A stretch of DNA of 64,000 bases. It comes from Candidatus Nitrospira nitrificans. Its GTDB lineage: Bacteria > Nitrospirota > Nitrospiria > Nitrospirales > Nitrospiraceae. The position numbers and the translations under genes were made by a program. Below, piece after piece: positions 44,492 through 56,135 of the stretch. The notes below the pieces were generated by a model. That model was given only the letters and a program-made list of their open reading frames with translations, was not told the origin of the DNA and searched no databases. Each line of letters begins with the position of its first letter. The stretch's first letter is position 1. Location: positions 1-64,000 of the forward strand of contig NZ_CZPZ01000011.1 of assembly GCF_001458775.1 (NCBI RefSeq). Reading direction: 5' to 3'.

Positions 44492-44863
44492 ATGAGCCTC
44501 CTTCGTTTGAGCGTAATCGTCGTTGGATTGACTGCCGCGATCGGTCTGGCTTTATCGAATCCAACGATGGACGACTATGTACGCTTCGTTGAACGAGAAT
44601 TGAGCAAAGCGATAGACCGAATGGACCAGGGTACATCGACTCGAGAACAGCAATTCATTCGGCAGGTGTTTCAGTCGCAAAGTAAGAAGCTTCTCGAATC
44701 AGTCGTGAGGCCGAATACCGTGCGACAGAACTGGGGAATTATGAGCGAATATGAAACACAGGTGGCGGGCACGAAAGTCATCGTGCTCGGTCTCGGTGGT
44801 CGGTTCATTCCCCTTCAAGGTGTCGAGGAAGCGACGTTGAAAATCGGACGAATGGCCTTCTAA
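44492..44863 (+). CDS. Membrane-anchored DUF4359-like protein
   Basis: 123 residues. An N-terminal hydrophobic segment (residues 4-20) may be a signal anchor. It is followed by SNPTMDDYVRF, an amphipathic helix, VRQNWGIMSEYET and VIVLGLGGRFIPL. The NP-x3-DY-x-F start and the FIPL end resemble DUF4359, a family of small anchored proteins of unknown role. Recognition is from memory. Confidence 0.6.
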   Translation: MSLLRLSVIVVGLTAAIGLALSNPTMDDYVRFVERELSKAIDRMDQGTSTREQQFIRQVFQSQSKKLLESVVRPNTVRQNWGIMSEYETQVAGTKVIVLGLGGRFIPLQGVEEATLKIGRMAF

Positions 44864-44917
44864 CAAGAAAAAATGGCCAGGGTAATCTGGCGGGGCCGGA
44901 TTTCCACTGGTTATTTC

Positions 44918-44926
44918 TGTGGATAA
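44918..44926 (-). promoter_or_regulatory. DnaA-box match upstream of nrdJ
   Basis: TGTGGATAA on the plus strand is the exact complement of the E. coli consensus TTATCCACA. A second, 8/9 match (TGATCCACA, plus strand) lies at 45003-45011. DnaA is known to regulate the nrd operon of E. coli; here the link to nrdJ is inferred from position. Confidence 0.45.
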
Positions 44927-45006
44927 CCTCGTTGACAAGCGATTAAAATTGGCTCGGATATTCGCATTTCGACTATTCACAGCCTTTCCTCTCATTTCCC
45001 AATGAT

Positions 45007-45050
45007 CCACAATACTTGGTGTTGACAAAAATTTATGATAACTATATGTA
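45007..45050 (+). promoter_or_regulatory. nrdJ promoter with NrdR-box-like sequence
   Basis: TTGACA (45022-45027), 17 bp and TATGTA (45045-45050) form the promoter. CCACAATACTTGGTGT (45007-45022) abuts the -35 and agrees with the NrdR-box consensus at about 12 of 16 positions, including the central C-x-ATA and the TxGTGT-like right half. NrdR represses ribonucleotide reductase genes, usually through two boxes; only one good box is visible. Confidence 0.45.
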
Positions 45051-45113
45051 GCTATCCATTGGAACCTACAGGCGCTCAACGTACATTTTTTTCCACTCCG
45101 TAGGAGGGCTACC

Positions 45114-48100
45114 GTGAGAATTGATCGAAGATTTACCCGTCGCGGCCAGAATCCCTACGAGGGGATCACCTTTGTGAAGCGTTCGTCCGAGATTCGGAAT
45201 CCCGATGGATCCACCGTCTTCAAGCTCGATGATATCGATGTTCCTGAGGCCTGGTCGCAGCTGGCCATCGATATATTGGCCCAGAAGTACTTCCGGAAGG
45301 CTGGAGTGCCGCAGCGCGATCCGAACGGTCAGCCGCTCGTCGGCTCAGACGGCAAGCCGGTGTTGGGTGGCGAGCGAGACGCCCGTCAAGTCTTCGAGCG
45401 CATGGCCGGGTGCTGGACCCATTGGGGCAAGTCCTATGGATATTTCAAGACGCCGGAAGATGCCGAGTCCTTTCACGATGAGATGTGCTACATGCTGGCG
45501 CGTCAAATGGCGGCGCCTAATTCACCGCAGTGGTTCAATACAGGCCTTCATTACGCCTATGGGTTATCGGGACCGGCGCAAGGACATTATTACGTCGATC
45601 CCTCGACTCGTGAAGTCGTGAAAGCCACCAATGCGTTCGAACATCCTCAGCCGCACGCCTGTTTCATTCAATCAATCGAGGACGATCTTGTGAATGAAAA
45701 CGGGATCATGGATCTCTGGGTTCGGGAAGCGCGGTTGTTCAAGTATGGATCCGGGACCGGGACCAATTTTTCGAAACTGCGTGGGGACGGCGAAGGGCTT
45801 TCCGGCGGCGGGAAGTCTTCGGGCCTTATGTCATTTCTTAAGATCGGCGATCGAGCCGCCGGAGCGATCAAATCCGGAGGGACGACGCGCCGTGCCGCTA
45901 AGATGGTCTGTTTGGACCTCGATCATCCGGATATCGAAGAATTCATCGATTGGAAAGTCATCGAAGAACAAAAAGTCGCAGCGATGGTGACGGGGTCGAA
46001 GATTTGCGCGCAGCGCCTCAACGCCGTGCTGAAAGCTTGTCATACGGTCGATGGCGAGGGCGCTCTCAGGCTGGATCTCGATCAGAAGACCAATCCGGTC
46101 TTATGTGAGGCGCTGACATTGGCCCGTCGGGATCTGGTGTCCGAGGCCTATATCCAACGAATGTTTTCTTATGCGCAGCAAGGTTTCACCCATTTCGTCT
46201 TTCACGAATATGACACGAATTGGGATGGGAAGGCTTATCAGACTGTCTCCGGCCAAAACTCCAACAACAGCGTCAGGATTCCCAATGAGTTTTTTGCCCT
46301 CCTCGAAGCCGACGGCGACTGGCAACTCAAGCGCCGAACGAACGGCAAGGTTTGTAGGACCATCAAGGCACGGGAGCTGTGGGACCGGATCGCGTGGGCG
46401 GCGTGGATTTGCGCGGATCCAGGGACTCAGTACGATACCACCATCAACGAGTGGCATACCTGTCCGGAGGACGGTCGGATCAACGCGTCGAATCCCTGTT
46501 CCGAGTACATGTTTTTGGATGATACGGCCTGTAATCTCGCATCCCTGAATCTCACGAAGTTTTATACCGCCGATGGGCAATTCGAGCTGGAACATTTTCG
46601 CCATGCCGTTCGGCTGTGGACGATCGCGTTAGAAATCAGCGTGTTGATGGCCTCCTTCCCGAGCCGCTCCATCGCCGAAAAGAGCTATCAGTTCCGGACG
46701 CTTGGGTTGGGGTATGCAAATTTGGGCACCGTGCTCATGCGGCAAGGGATTCCATATGACTCGCCCAAGGCCTTGGCGATTTGCGGAGCCATCACGGCCA
46801 TCATGACCGGGGAAGCCTACGGGACGTCGGCTGAAATGGCTGCCGAATTGTCGCCCTTCCCGGGATACGCAAACAATCGAGAGCACATGCTGCGGGTCAT
46901 CCGCAATCACCGTCGGGCTGCATACCAGGTGTCTCATGTGGACTATGAAGGCCTGACGATCACTCCGGCGGGAATCCGCCCCGAGCATTGTCCTCCCGAT
47001 ATGCTCCTCGCCGCCAGACGAGCGTGGGACCATGCGCTTGAATTAGGGACAGCCTATGGATATCGCAATGCACAAGTGACCGTCATCGCGCCGACCGGCA
47101 CGATTGGGTTGGTCATGGACTGTGATACCACGGGGATTGAACCGGACTTTGCGCTGGTGAAGTTTAAGAAACTGGCCGGTGGCGGGTATTTCAAGATCAT
47201 CAATCAGAGCTTGCCGATGGCGCTGGCCAACCTCGGCTACACGGACCAGCAAGCGCAGGATATCGTTCGGTATTGTGTCGGGGCTCGGACGCTCAAGGGC
47301 GCACCGTTCATCAATCACGACACGCTGCGTCAAAAGGGATTCGACGACGCGGCCCTCGATCGTTTGGAAGGCAGCTTGGGGCAAGCTTTTGAAATTCAGT
47401 TCGTCTTCAATAAGTTTACGCTGGGAGAGGCGTTTTGCGTGGAAAAGCTCGGCATGACCGAGGCCCAGCTGAATGAAACGACCTTCAACATGCTGAAGAC
47501 GCTCGGTTTTACGCAAGAAGAGATCGCTGCCGCGAATGATTTCTGCTGCGGAACGATGACGGTGGAAGGCGCCCCGTATTTGAGGGCCGAGCATCTCGCG
47601 GTGTTCGACTGCGCCAATCGATGCGGTCGAATCGGGCAACGCTCCATCGCCGTCGATGCGCATATCCGCATGATGGCCGCGGCGCAGCCGTTCATCAGCG
47701 GCGCGATCAGCAAGACCATCAACATGCCGGCCGATGCCACGCTCGAAGACGTCAAGGCGGCCTATTTGCTTGCCTGGAAAAGCATGGTCAAAGCGGTCGC
47801 TCTTTATCGTGATGGGTCCAAACTGAGTCAGCCGTTGAGCGCTTCGACGGACAGTGGAAAGGCCGTGGAGACGGCCACCGGCGTGATGGGGATGGCGGAG
47901 AAGATCACTGAACGGGTGCTCGTTCGGTATCTCGCCAAGCGACGCCCGCTCCCAAGTCGACGAAGCGGATACACTCAAAAGGCGATTGTCGGGGGACATA
48001 AGCTGTACCTGCGCACCGGTGAATATGAGGATGGGACGGTCGGAGAAATCTTTTTGGACATGCACAAGGAAGGAGCGGCGTTCCGAAGCCTCATGAATTG

Positions 48101-48650
48101 TTTTGCGATCGCCATCTCTTTGGGACTTCAGCACGGCGTGCCGCTGGAAGAATTCGTTGAGGCGTTTGTCTTTACCCGGTTTGAGCCGAACGGTCCCGTG
48201 AAATTGAATGATCGAATCAAAATGTCAACGTCGATCATCGATTATATCTTCCGTGAATTGGCTGTGACGTATCTCGACCGGTATGATCTGGCGCAGGTGA
48301 AGGAAGACGATCTCCGCATGGATTCGATGAAAAAAGACAACATGGATCCCGAATGCTTCGAGGAAGAAGCGGACCTTGATGCACTGGCGAAATCTTCCAT
48401 TATTACGGAACATCTTCCCATCCGTCGGAACGGCGGCAAAGGAAATGGTCATGGCAATGGACACAGTGTGGCCAGACAAGTGGAGATCATGCGCGAGACG
48501 GTCACGCTGACGGAGGTCCAAAACGCAAAAGAGGCCAAGGTCAAGGGGTATGAAGGCGATCCCTGTCAAGAGTGCAAGCAATTTACCATGGTTCGTAACG
48601 GCACCTGCCTCAAGTGTGTGACGTGCGGTGCAACAAGTGGATGTTCATAA
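45114..48650 (+). CDS. nrdJ: Adenosylcobalamin-dependent (class II) ribonucleotide reductase NrdJ
   Basis: 1178 residues, typical of long NrdJ. GTG start with GTAGGAGG upstream. The barrel carries [70 protein letters not shown] and [21 protein letters not shown]. The C-terminal part has a TSCPD-like domain ([12 protein letters not shown]) and a cysteine-rich tail (C-x2-C, then C-x2-C ending SGCS) for re-reduction or zinc binding. It makes deoxyribonucleotides with B12 and without oxygen. No ATP-cone is evident at the N-terminus. The cell must obtain cobalamin. Confidence 0.95.
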   Translation: MRIDRRFTRRGQNPYEGITFVKRSSEIRNPDGSTVFKLDDIDVPEAWSQLAIDILAQKYFRKAGVPQRDPNGQPLVGSDGKPVLGGERDARQVFERMAGCWTHWGKSYGYFKTPEDAESFHDEMCYMLARQMAAPNSPQWFNTGLHYAYGLSGPAQGHYYVDPSTREVVKATNAFEHPQPHACFIQSIEDDLVNENGIMDLWVREARLFKYGSGTGTNFSKLRGDGEGLSGGGKSSGLMSFLKIGDRAAGAIKSGGTTRRAAKMVCLDLDHPDIEEFIDWKVIEEQKVAAMVTGSKICAQRLNAVLKACHTVDGEGALRLDLDQKTNPVLCEALTLARRDLVSEAYIQRMFSYAQQGFTHFVFHEYDTNWDGKAYQTVSGQNSNNSVRIPNEFFALLEADGDWQLKRRTNGKVCRTIKARELWDRIAWAAWICADPGTQYDTTINEWHTCPEDGRINASNPCSEYMFLDDTACNLASLNLTKFYTADGQFELEHFRHAVRLWTIALEISVLMASFPSRSIAEKSYQFRTLGLGYANLGTVLMRQGIPYDSPKALAICGAITAIMTGEAYGTSAEMAAELSPFPGYANNREHMLRVIRNHRRAAYQVSHVDYEGLTITPAGIRPEHCPPDMLLAARRAWDHALELGTAYGYRNAQVTVIAPTGTIGLVMDCDTTGIEPDFALVKFKKLAGGGYFKIINQSLPMALANLGYTDQQAQDIVRYCVGARTLKGAPFINHDTLRQKGFDDAALDRLEGSLGQAFEIQFVFNKFTLGEAFCVEKLGMTEAQLNETTFNMLKTLGFTQEEIAAANDFCCGTMTVEGAPYLRAEHLAVFDCANRCGRIGQRSIAVDAHIRMMAAAQPFISGAISKTINMPADATLEDVKAAYLLAWKSMVKAVALYRDGSKLSQPLSASTDSGKAVETATGVMGMAEKITERVLVRYLAKRRPLPSRRSGYTQKAIVGGHKLYLRTGEYEDGTVGEIFLDMHKEGAAFRSLMNCFAIAISLGLQHGVPLEEFVEAFVFTRFEPNGPVKLNDRIKMSTSIIDYIFRELAVTYLDRYDLAQVKEDDLRMDSMKKDNMDPECFEEEADLDALAKSSIITEHLPIRRNGGKGNGHGNGHSVARQVEIMRETVTLTEVQNAKEAKVKGYEGDPCQECKQFTMVRNGTCLKCVTCGATSGCS

Positions 48651-48664
48651 AGAGGAGGGTACGA

Positions 48665-48871
48665 ATGCGGAGTAGGCGGCCGTCATTGTGTCGTTGGTGT
48701 AGAAAGCGGCGGTTCCTCCGCGTTCGATCGGGTGCCGGCGTCTGTATGTCGTTAGGGTTACGGGATCGAAAACCGTGCGTGAGATCGGCGTCCTCTCGCG
48801 TCATATCGTATCATTGTGGGTCGTGGTCTCCGTTGCGAGCCGCTCGCTCGGCGAAGCGAAAAAAGTCCTGA
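48665..48871 (+). CDS. Possible 68-residue basic protein downstream of nrdJ
   Basis: An ATG with a strong AGGAGGG 6 bp upstream begins 14 bp after the nrdJ stop. The product is very Arg/Ser-rich with several cysteines (CRWCRKRR near the start). The composition could equally arise from non-coding GC-rich sequence, and no family is recognised. Kept because of the Shine-Dalgarno and the lack of any other gene between nrdJ and the ACT gene. Confidence 0.3.
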   Translation: MRSRRPSLCRWCRKRRFLRVRSGAGVCMSLGLRDRKPCVRSASSRVISYHCGSWSPLRAARSAKRKKS

Positions 48872-48898
48872 CGCCGGAGGTACACAAGGAGTCTTACT

Positions 48899-49309
48899 AT
48901 GCCGACAACAACGCAACTTATTATCAGTGGTCAGAGTAAACCGGGCGCCCTTGCCAGAGTGACGGCGGTCCTCGGTGAAGCCGGAGTCAATATCAAGGCC
49001 TTCTCCGCGCCGGAGGTGATGGGAACGGGCAAGTTGCGGCTTCTGGTCGCGGACTTGGACAGCGCTCGCGCGGCCCTTAAGGCGGCGAAGATCAAGTTCG
49101 GCGAAGAAACCGCGCTCCTTCTGAGTCTTGAGAATAAGCCCGGGGCGCTGAGGAAAGTGGCGGATACCTTGATGAAGAGCCGGATCAACATCAAGTGCGG
49201 CTATTGCACGCCTTCACGGGAAGGGAAGCGGGCGATCGTCGTTCTGACCGTTTCCAATACGGACAGAGCCTTGGCCATTCTACGCAATCAGTCGCTCGAC
49301 GAGTTTTGA
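48899..49309 (+). CDS. Tandem ACT-domain protein
   Basis: 136 residues composed of two ACT domains: KPGALARVTAVLGEAGVNIKAFSA (about 14-37) and KPGALRKVADTLMKSRINIKCGYC (about 80-103). ACT domains bind amino acids and regulate enzymes; free-standing pairs like this have unknown targets. AAGGAG lies about 8 bp before the ATG. Confidence 0.85.
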   Translation: MPTTTQLIISGQSKPGALARVTAVLGEAGVNIKAFSAPEVMGTGKLRLLVADLDSARAALKAAKIKFGEETALLLSLENKPGALRKVADTLMKSRINIKCGYCTPSREGKRAIVVLTVSNTDRALAILRNQSLDEF

Positions 49310-49430
49310 TCAAGCGGACCCTCCCCTCGTGACCTCGACGTACTATTTCAAGCACGTGTCGGCCCATCCGGGCTCCGTGCACCTGTCTCGCGTGGCGGCT
49401 TCGCGATTTCTCCACGAACGGTCATGAATA

Positions 49431-50105
49431 ATGTGCGTTAGGCCGCTCACGAAATCTACTCTGCCCATCATCGTGATCGGACTGAGTGCCGCCCTCTACC
49501 AGGGTTGTACCGTAACTCTCCGTTCCGTTGATCGCTTCATCGGATATCCTGTCGGCTTTGTAGAGCGAGGGACGGCCTCGTGGTATGGTCCTGGTTTTCA
49601 TGGGAACAGGACGGCTAACGGAGAGCGGTACGACATGTACAAATTGACGGCTGCTCATCGGACGCTGCCGCTTGGGTCCGTCGCGATTGTTCATTCGTTG
49701 ATATCTGGTCGCCACATTACAGTCAGGATTAATGATCGAGGGCCGTTCGCGAAGGGGCGAATTTTAGACCTTTCGCTGGCCGGCGCCCAAGTCCTCGGGA
49801 TGGTCGGCAACGGAACCGACCAGGTCGAAATTCGAGTTGTGGACTATCATCCTCAACCCGAAGGGATGGGGGTGTTACGGGTACAAGTCGGTGCCTTCAC
49901 CGCCCTTCAGAATGCCAGGGCGCTGTTGGCACACGTTCAACGAGATTTTGCCGATGGGCGTATCATTCAGGTCGATCTTCCAGAAGGGCGCCGGTACCGA
50001 GTTCAAATCGGTCGATTTTTGATCGAATCCGAGGCTCAGATAGCCGTGGGTCGGCTCGATCGCACCTTTAACCTACACTCGTTTGTGGTTCGGGATGATG
50101 GCTGA
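49431..50105 (+). CDS. rlpA: RlpA-like septal lipoprotein with SPOR domain
   Basis: 224 residues. The signal peptide ends in YQGC (Cys26), a probable lipid anchor. The double-psi beta-barrel follows: GTASWYGPGFHGNRTANGERYD, LTAAHRTLPLGSVAIV and VRINDRGPFAKGRILDLSLAGAQVLGM. This contains the conserved Asp and His of RlpA lytic transglycosylases. A SPOR domain (about 148-218) would direct it to denuded glycan at the septum. It complements the division genes in the first third of the window. Confidence 0.9.
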   Translation: MCVRPLTKSTLPIIVIGLSAALYQGCTVTLRSVDRFIGYPVGFVERGTASWYGPGFHGNRTANGERYDMYKLTAAHRTLPLGSVAIVHSLISGRHITVRINDRGPFAKGRILDLSLAGAQVLGMVGNGTDQVEIRVVDYHPQPEGMGVLRVQVGAFTALQNARALLAHVQRDFADGRIIQVDLPEGRRYRVQIGRFLIESEAQIAVGRLDRTFNLHSFVVRDDG

Positions 50106-50357
50106 CCCTGGAAGGGCGGGGTGCCGCCCCTGGAAGTTCTATCTGGAACCAGTTGATTTTCAAGTGACATTTTTTGAATTACTTGCCTGCATTTGATCCC
50201 TGTGATAGATGTATCAGCTGTGGACTCTATTCTAAGCAGTTCGATTATCCTAATCGTACGATCCTCTGAAGGGTGGACCAAGAGGTATCCTCTGGAAGAC
50301 GCCCGGCTTCTCATCAGGCCAGCCATACTGGTCCAACGTCCCTAATAGACTACTGCG

Positions 50358-51623
50358 ATGGACATCCTCATCCTATTAGGATTGATAGGGTTATCCGCCG
50401 TTATTTCTACAGCCGAGATCGGCTTCTTTTCGGTCAACGAAACCCGGCTGAAGGCATTGGCGCAGAACGGAAGTAAACGAGCAGCCAAAGCCCTCCAGTT
50501 GAGGAGCGACCCTCAAAAGCTCCTCTCGACCATTCTCGTCGGTGATCGCCTCGTCAGTACCGCGACACCCATGTTCGCCACCTTCATCACATTGAATGCC
50601 TATGGGGGCAAGAGTGCGCTTGAAGAAGCGATCGCCGTCATGATCGGTATCCTGACCTTCGTGCTCCTCGTGTCAGTGGATGTTATCCCAAAGACCCTGG
50701 CGGCAAAATTCTCCGTGCCCGTGACGCTGAATATGGCTTACCCTATCTATTGGGTTCAGGTCATGTTGAGACCGCTTCTTTTTCTAATCGTTCCTCTGAT
50801 CTACAGTTTGACGGGAGGAAAGGGGTTGACGCTTCCCTTGGTAACAGAGGAAGAGCTGAAAATTATGCTCGACCAAGGAGGGAAGGCCGGCGAATTGGAA
50901 TCGGAAGAAGTCAAAATGATCAAGAATGTGTTTCAGCTGAAAGATATCACGGCGGAAGATGCGATGACGCCGCGCATCTACGTGTTTTCTCTTGACGGGA
51001 ACCTTCGGCTCAAGGAAGCACAAGAGCCGCTCTATAATTCAAAATACTCCAGAATTCCGCTCTATGACGGCATGCTCGATAACATTACCGGAATTCTTTA
51101 CAAGACGAAAGCGCTGACCGAGTTGGCCAAAGGGAGAACCGATTTGCGTCTCCGGGATATCGCCCATCCTCCGCTCTTCGTCCCGGCCGGCAAGACGGCG
51201 GACGATTTGATGAAGCAGTTCCAGCAGGAAAAGCGGCATATGGGGATTGTGGTGAATGAGTTCGGCGGAGTCATGGGGCTGGTGACCCTCGAGGATCTCC
51301 TCGAAGAGGTAGTCGGTGAGATTGTCGATGAGACGGATATCACGGAAGAACTCATCAAACGGATCGGAAAAAACCAAATCCTGGTCCATGGACGGACGGA
51401 AGTTCGTAAGGTGAACGACTTTCTGAAAGTCGAGCTTGGAGAGGAAGCGCTGACCATCGGAGGGCTGATCCAGGAAAATCTCGGTCGCATTCCGCAGGCA
51501 GGAGAAGAACTCCGCATTGAGAACTGCCGATTGATCGTTCACGAAGCTGATCCACGCTCGATACGAAGCGTGCAAATTTTCAAGGATGAGAAAGTGCCTG
51601 TGCCGGTCGAAGCTTCGGTGTGA
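50358..51623 (+). CDS. CNNM/CorC (HlyC) family transporter-like protein with DUF21 and CBS pair
   Basis: 421 residues. An N-terminal DUF21 membrane domain (TAEIGFFSVNETRLKALAQNGSKRA, four hydrophobic segments to about 150). A CBS pair follows (about 195-320; EDAMTPRIYVFSLD, MGIVVNEFGGVMGLVTLEDLLEEVVGEI) and a C-terminal CorC_HlyC domain (GRTEVRKVNDFLKVEL). Members have been linked to Mg2+ or Co2+ efflux; haemolysin naming is historical. The stop abuts the convergent ligA stop. Confidence 0.9.
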   Translation: MDILILLGLIGLSAVISTAEIGFFSVNETRLKALAQNGSKRAAKALQLRSDPQKLLSTILVGDRLVSTATPMFATFITLNAYGGKSALEEAIAVMIGILTFVLLVSVDVIPKTLAAKFSVPVTLNMAYPIYWVQVMLRPLLFLIVPLIYSLTGGKGLTLPLVTEEELKIMLDQGGKAGELESEEVKMIKNVFQLKDITAEDAMTPRIYVFSLDGNLRLKEAQEPLYNSKYSRIPLYDGMLDNITGILYKTKALTELAKGRTDLRLRDIAHPPLFVPAGKTADDLMKQFQQEKRHMGIVVNEFGGVMGLVTLEDLLEEVVGEIVDETDITEELIKRIGKNQILVHGRTEVRKVNDFLKVELGEEALTIGGLIQENLGRIPQAGEELRIENCRLIVHEADPRSIRSVQIFKDEKVPVPVEASV

Positions 51624-53807
<2,184 letters not shown>

Positions 53808-53832
53808 TCAAATCCGATGGGGCCGGTCCGCT

Positions 53833-53861
53833 TTGACTTTCGCAGCAGTGGCCACTATTCT
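53833..53861 (+). promoter_or_regulatory. Promoter of the LysM lipoprotein gene and probably the trp operon
   Basis: TTGACT (53833-53838), a 17-bp spacer and TATTCT (53856-53861), about 54 bp before the LysM gene. No other promoter-like sequence was seen in the 9-bp gap before trpE, so this promoter may drive all eight genes. Confidence 0.55.
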
Positions 53862-53914
53862 AAGCATCTTCGGCAGGTCCGAAGTCGGCAAAGCGCCTGG
53901 GCAAAGGAGGATAT

Positions 53915-54559
53915 ATGGGGAAGGGAGAGCGGCAGGTCTGCGATCGCGCGCGCGGGATGGTTGTACTAGGGATATTGCTCTGCAGCGGTTTGTCGGCAAG
54001 TGGGTGTGTCGTGTTGGAAGAAAAATACAACGCAGAAAAGGCGAGAAGCTTGAATTTCCAGCGTCTCCTGGCACAGGAAGAGAAACGGACGGCGGAGCTC
54101 GACAGTGAGATCAGGCACACCAAGGCCGAACTGACTGAATTTGAGTCGAGAAATCGTGAGCTGTCCGCGCAGGTACAGCTTGCACGCGAGCAGATGGGGC
54201 GCCTTCAAGAGGAGGCGGAGGCGATCAGGGAAGCGACAGTGCTGGAACGAAAAGCGTTGGAGGATATGCAGCGGAAAGGTCCTTCTTCTTCCGCCAAACC
54301 GAAAAAAGTCGAACTGCCGAAAGCTGTTTCCGGCGGTCGGAGCGGAGGCAGTCTTTCAGAGAAAGGTCTGGCGGCTGCGACCGAGCCGGCTGCTCCGATA
54401 AAGGTCACGCCAGGGATGGTGCATGTGGTCAAAGCCGGGGAAACGCTCTATAGCATCGGCAGGCGGTATGGCATTGAGGTCGATAAGATCAAGAAGCTGA
54501 ATAAACTGCCGGATGACATCGTCGAGATCGGACAGAAGCTCCTGGTGGGGGTCGAATAA
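53915..54559 (+). CDS. LysM-domain lipoprotein with coiled coil
   Basis: 214 residues, GGAGG before the ATG. The lipobox is SASGC (Cys31). A long coiled coil (about 38-115; ERKALEDMQ at its end) and a Ser/Lys/Ala-rich linker are followed by a C-terminal LysM domain (VHVVKAGETLYSIGRRYGIEVDKIKKLNKLPDDIVEIGQKLLV) that binds peptidoglycan. The arrangement recalls NlpD-like envelope proteins without the peptidase domain. It lies 9 bp upstream of trpE in the same orientation. Confidence 0.8.
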   Translation: MGKGERQVCDRARGMVVLGILLCSGLSASGCVVLEEKYNAEKARSLNFQRLLAQEEKRTAELDSEIRHTKAELTEFESRNRELSAQVQLAREQMGRLQEEAEAIREATVLERKALEDMQRKGPSSSAKPKKVELPKAVSGGRSGGSLSEKGLAAATEPAAPIKVTPGMVHVVKAGETLYSIGRRYGIEVDKIKKLNKLPDDIVEIGQKLLVGVE

Positions 54560-54568
54560 GCGAACGAC

Positions 54569-56065
54569 ATGCGGGCAGCGATCTATTCACTCACGTTGGA
54601 TGAGTTTCGCACCTACGCCAAGCAGGGCAATCTCATTCCCTTATTCCGTGAAATTTTGGCGGACCATGACACGCCGGTCTCGGCCTTTGCCAAGATCGAT
54701 CACGGTCCTTCCGCCTATTTGCTGGAGAGTATTCAAGGGGGAGAAAAGTGGGCGAGGTACTCGTTTCTTGGGAGTGGCTCTCCCATTGTCATCTATGAGG
54801 ATGACGGCGATCTGTGCGTGAAGGAGGGGGCTCATCGACGCCGGATCCCCAGTCGAGGCGCACCGCTGGACCGCCTGCGGGAGATCATGGAGACATATCG
54901 CCCCGTCACCGTTCCAGATTTGCCTCGTTTCGTAGGCGGAGCCGTCGGATACCTCGGCTATGATATGGTGCAGACGTTCGAGGATCTTCCCACTCGCAGG
55001 AAGGAACAACTCAAGGTTCCGGACTTTGCATTTTTACTGACCGAGACGCTGCTCATCTTCGACAACGTATCGCAGAAGATCAAGGTCGTCGCCAACGCCT
55101 ACGTGAAGTCTCCGTCGGAACGGGATATTCGTTCGGCCTATCGTGACGCGACCGGCAGGATTGAAGCGATGATTGCCCGAATCCGTCGACCGCTTCGACC
55201 AGCCCGGCCGAGGCGTCGGCGAACTCCGATTCGTTTCACGGCCAACATGAGCCAGGCGGACTTTGAGAAGATCGTGTCTCGCGCGCAGGACTACATCAAG
55301 GCCGGAGACATCTTTCAGTGTGTCTTGTCGCAACGATGGGAAACGAGCCTCCAGGCTCCCCCCTTTCAACTCTATCGGGCCTTGCGCCTTGTGAATCCGT
55401 CGCCCTACATGTATTACCTCCGAATTGCGGGGGTTGAACTGGTCGGCTCGTCTCCGGAAATTCTTGTGCGGTGTGAGGACGGGTTGGTCTCGGTACGTCC
55501 GATCGCCGGAACAAGACGGCGTGGCGCGACGACGGAGGAAGATGTGGAATTGGAGCGTCGTCTTCTTGCCGATGCCAAGGAGCGGGCCGAGCACATTATG
55601 CTGGTGGATCTCGGACGCAATGATGTCGGTCGCGTGGCTGAACGGGGATCCGTCCAGGTCGAGTCGCTGATGAATGTCGAGCGATACTCGCACGTCATGC
55701 ATATGGTTTCGAATGTCACAGGCAAGTTGTGCCCGGACCAGACGGTGTATGATGTGCTGAAGGCGTGTTTTCCCGCCGGTACCGTCTCCGGCGCGCCGAA
55801 AATCAGAGCGATGGAAATCATCGAGGAGCTTGAGCCGACCAGACGTGGCCCCTATGCCGGCGCCGTCGGCTACATCAGTTTTTCAGGGAATATGGATATG
55901 TGCATCAATATCCGTACGGTGGTGGTCTCGCGTCGTCGCGCCTTCATCCAGGCCGGGGCGGGCATCGTCGCTGACTCGAATCCGGCACATGAGTATGAAG
56001 AAACCTGCAACAAATCCCGAGCCATGATGAAGGCGATCGAACTGGCGGAACAGGGGCTGGAATGA
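54569..56065 (+). CDS. trpE: Anthranilate synthase component I
   Basis: 498 residues. AYLLESIQGGEKWARYSFLG carries the L-L-E-S element of the tryptophan feedback site. The chorismate-binding domain shows AGDIFQCVLSQRWE, ELVGSSPEILVR, PIAGTRRRG, MLVDLGRNDVGRVAERGSV and GTVSGAPKIRAMEIIEELEP. It makes anthranilate from chorismate with TrpG. It is the first enzyme gene of the complete set. Confidence 0.96.
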   Translation: MRAAIYSLTLDEFRTYAKQGNLIPLFREILADHDTPVSAFAKIDHGPSAYLLESIQGGEKWARYSFLGSGSPIVIYEDDGDLCVKEGAHRRRIPSRGAPLDRLREIMETYRPVTVPDLPRFVGGAVGYLGYDMVQTFEDLPTRRKEQLKVPDFAFLLTETLLIFDNVSQKIKVVANAYVKSPSERDIRSAYRDATGRIEAMIARIRRPLRPARPRRRRTPIRFTANMSQADFEKIVSRAQDYIKAGDIFQCVLSQRWETSLQAPPFQLYRALRLVNPSPYMYYLRIAGVELVGSSPEILVRCEDGLVSVRPIAGTRRRGATTEEDVELERRLLADAKERAEHIMLVDLGRNDVGRVAERGSVQVESLMNVERYSHVMHMVSNVTGKLCPDQTVYDVLKACFPAGTVSGAPKIRAMEIIEELEPTRRGPYAGAVGYISFSGNMDMCINIRTVVVSRRRAFIQAGAGIVADSNPAHEYEETCNKSRAMMKAIELAEQGLE

Positions 56066-56081
56066 GAACGTGGTTCGTGAA

Positions 56082-56119
56082 TCGTGAAGCGCAGGATACG
56101 TACGAGATACGCTTCACGA
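56082..56119. repeat. Palindrome between trpE and trpG
   Basis: TCGTGAAGCG (56082-56091) and CGCTTCACGA (56110-56119) form a perfect 10-bp stem around an 18-base loop that itself contains TACGTA. It fills most of the 70-bp gap between trpE and trpG. It resembles short dispersed palindromes; an attenuating or RNA-stabilising role is possible but unproved. Confidence 0.55.
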
Positions 56120-56135
56120 GCGACGAGTGACACCC

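Noticed and set aside
44699-45079. Minus-strand 126-codon open frame upstream of nrdJ
   Set aside because: It overlaps the DUF4359-like gene and the nrdJ control region, has no Shine-Dalgarno or recognisable domain.
48614-48664. N-terminal extension of the small frame after nrdJ
   Set aside because: This part lies within the nrdJ 3' end in another frame; any real start would be the ATG at 48665 with its Shine-Dalgarno.
50114-50129. GGGCGG / CCGCCC hairpin just after rlpA as terminator
   Set aside because: The 6-bp stem is GC-rich but there is no following T-run; such short dyads are expected by chance at this GC content.
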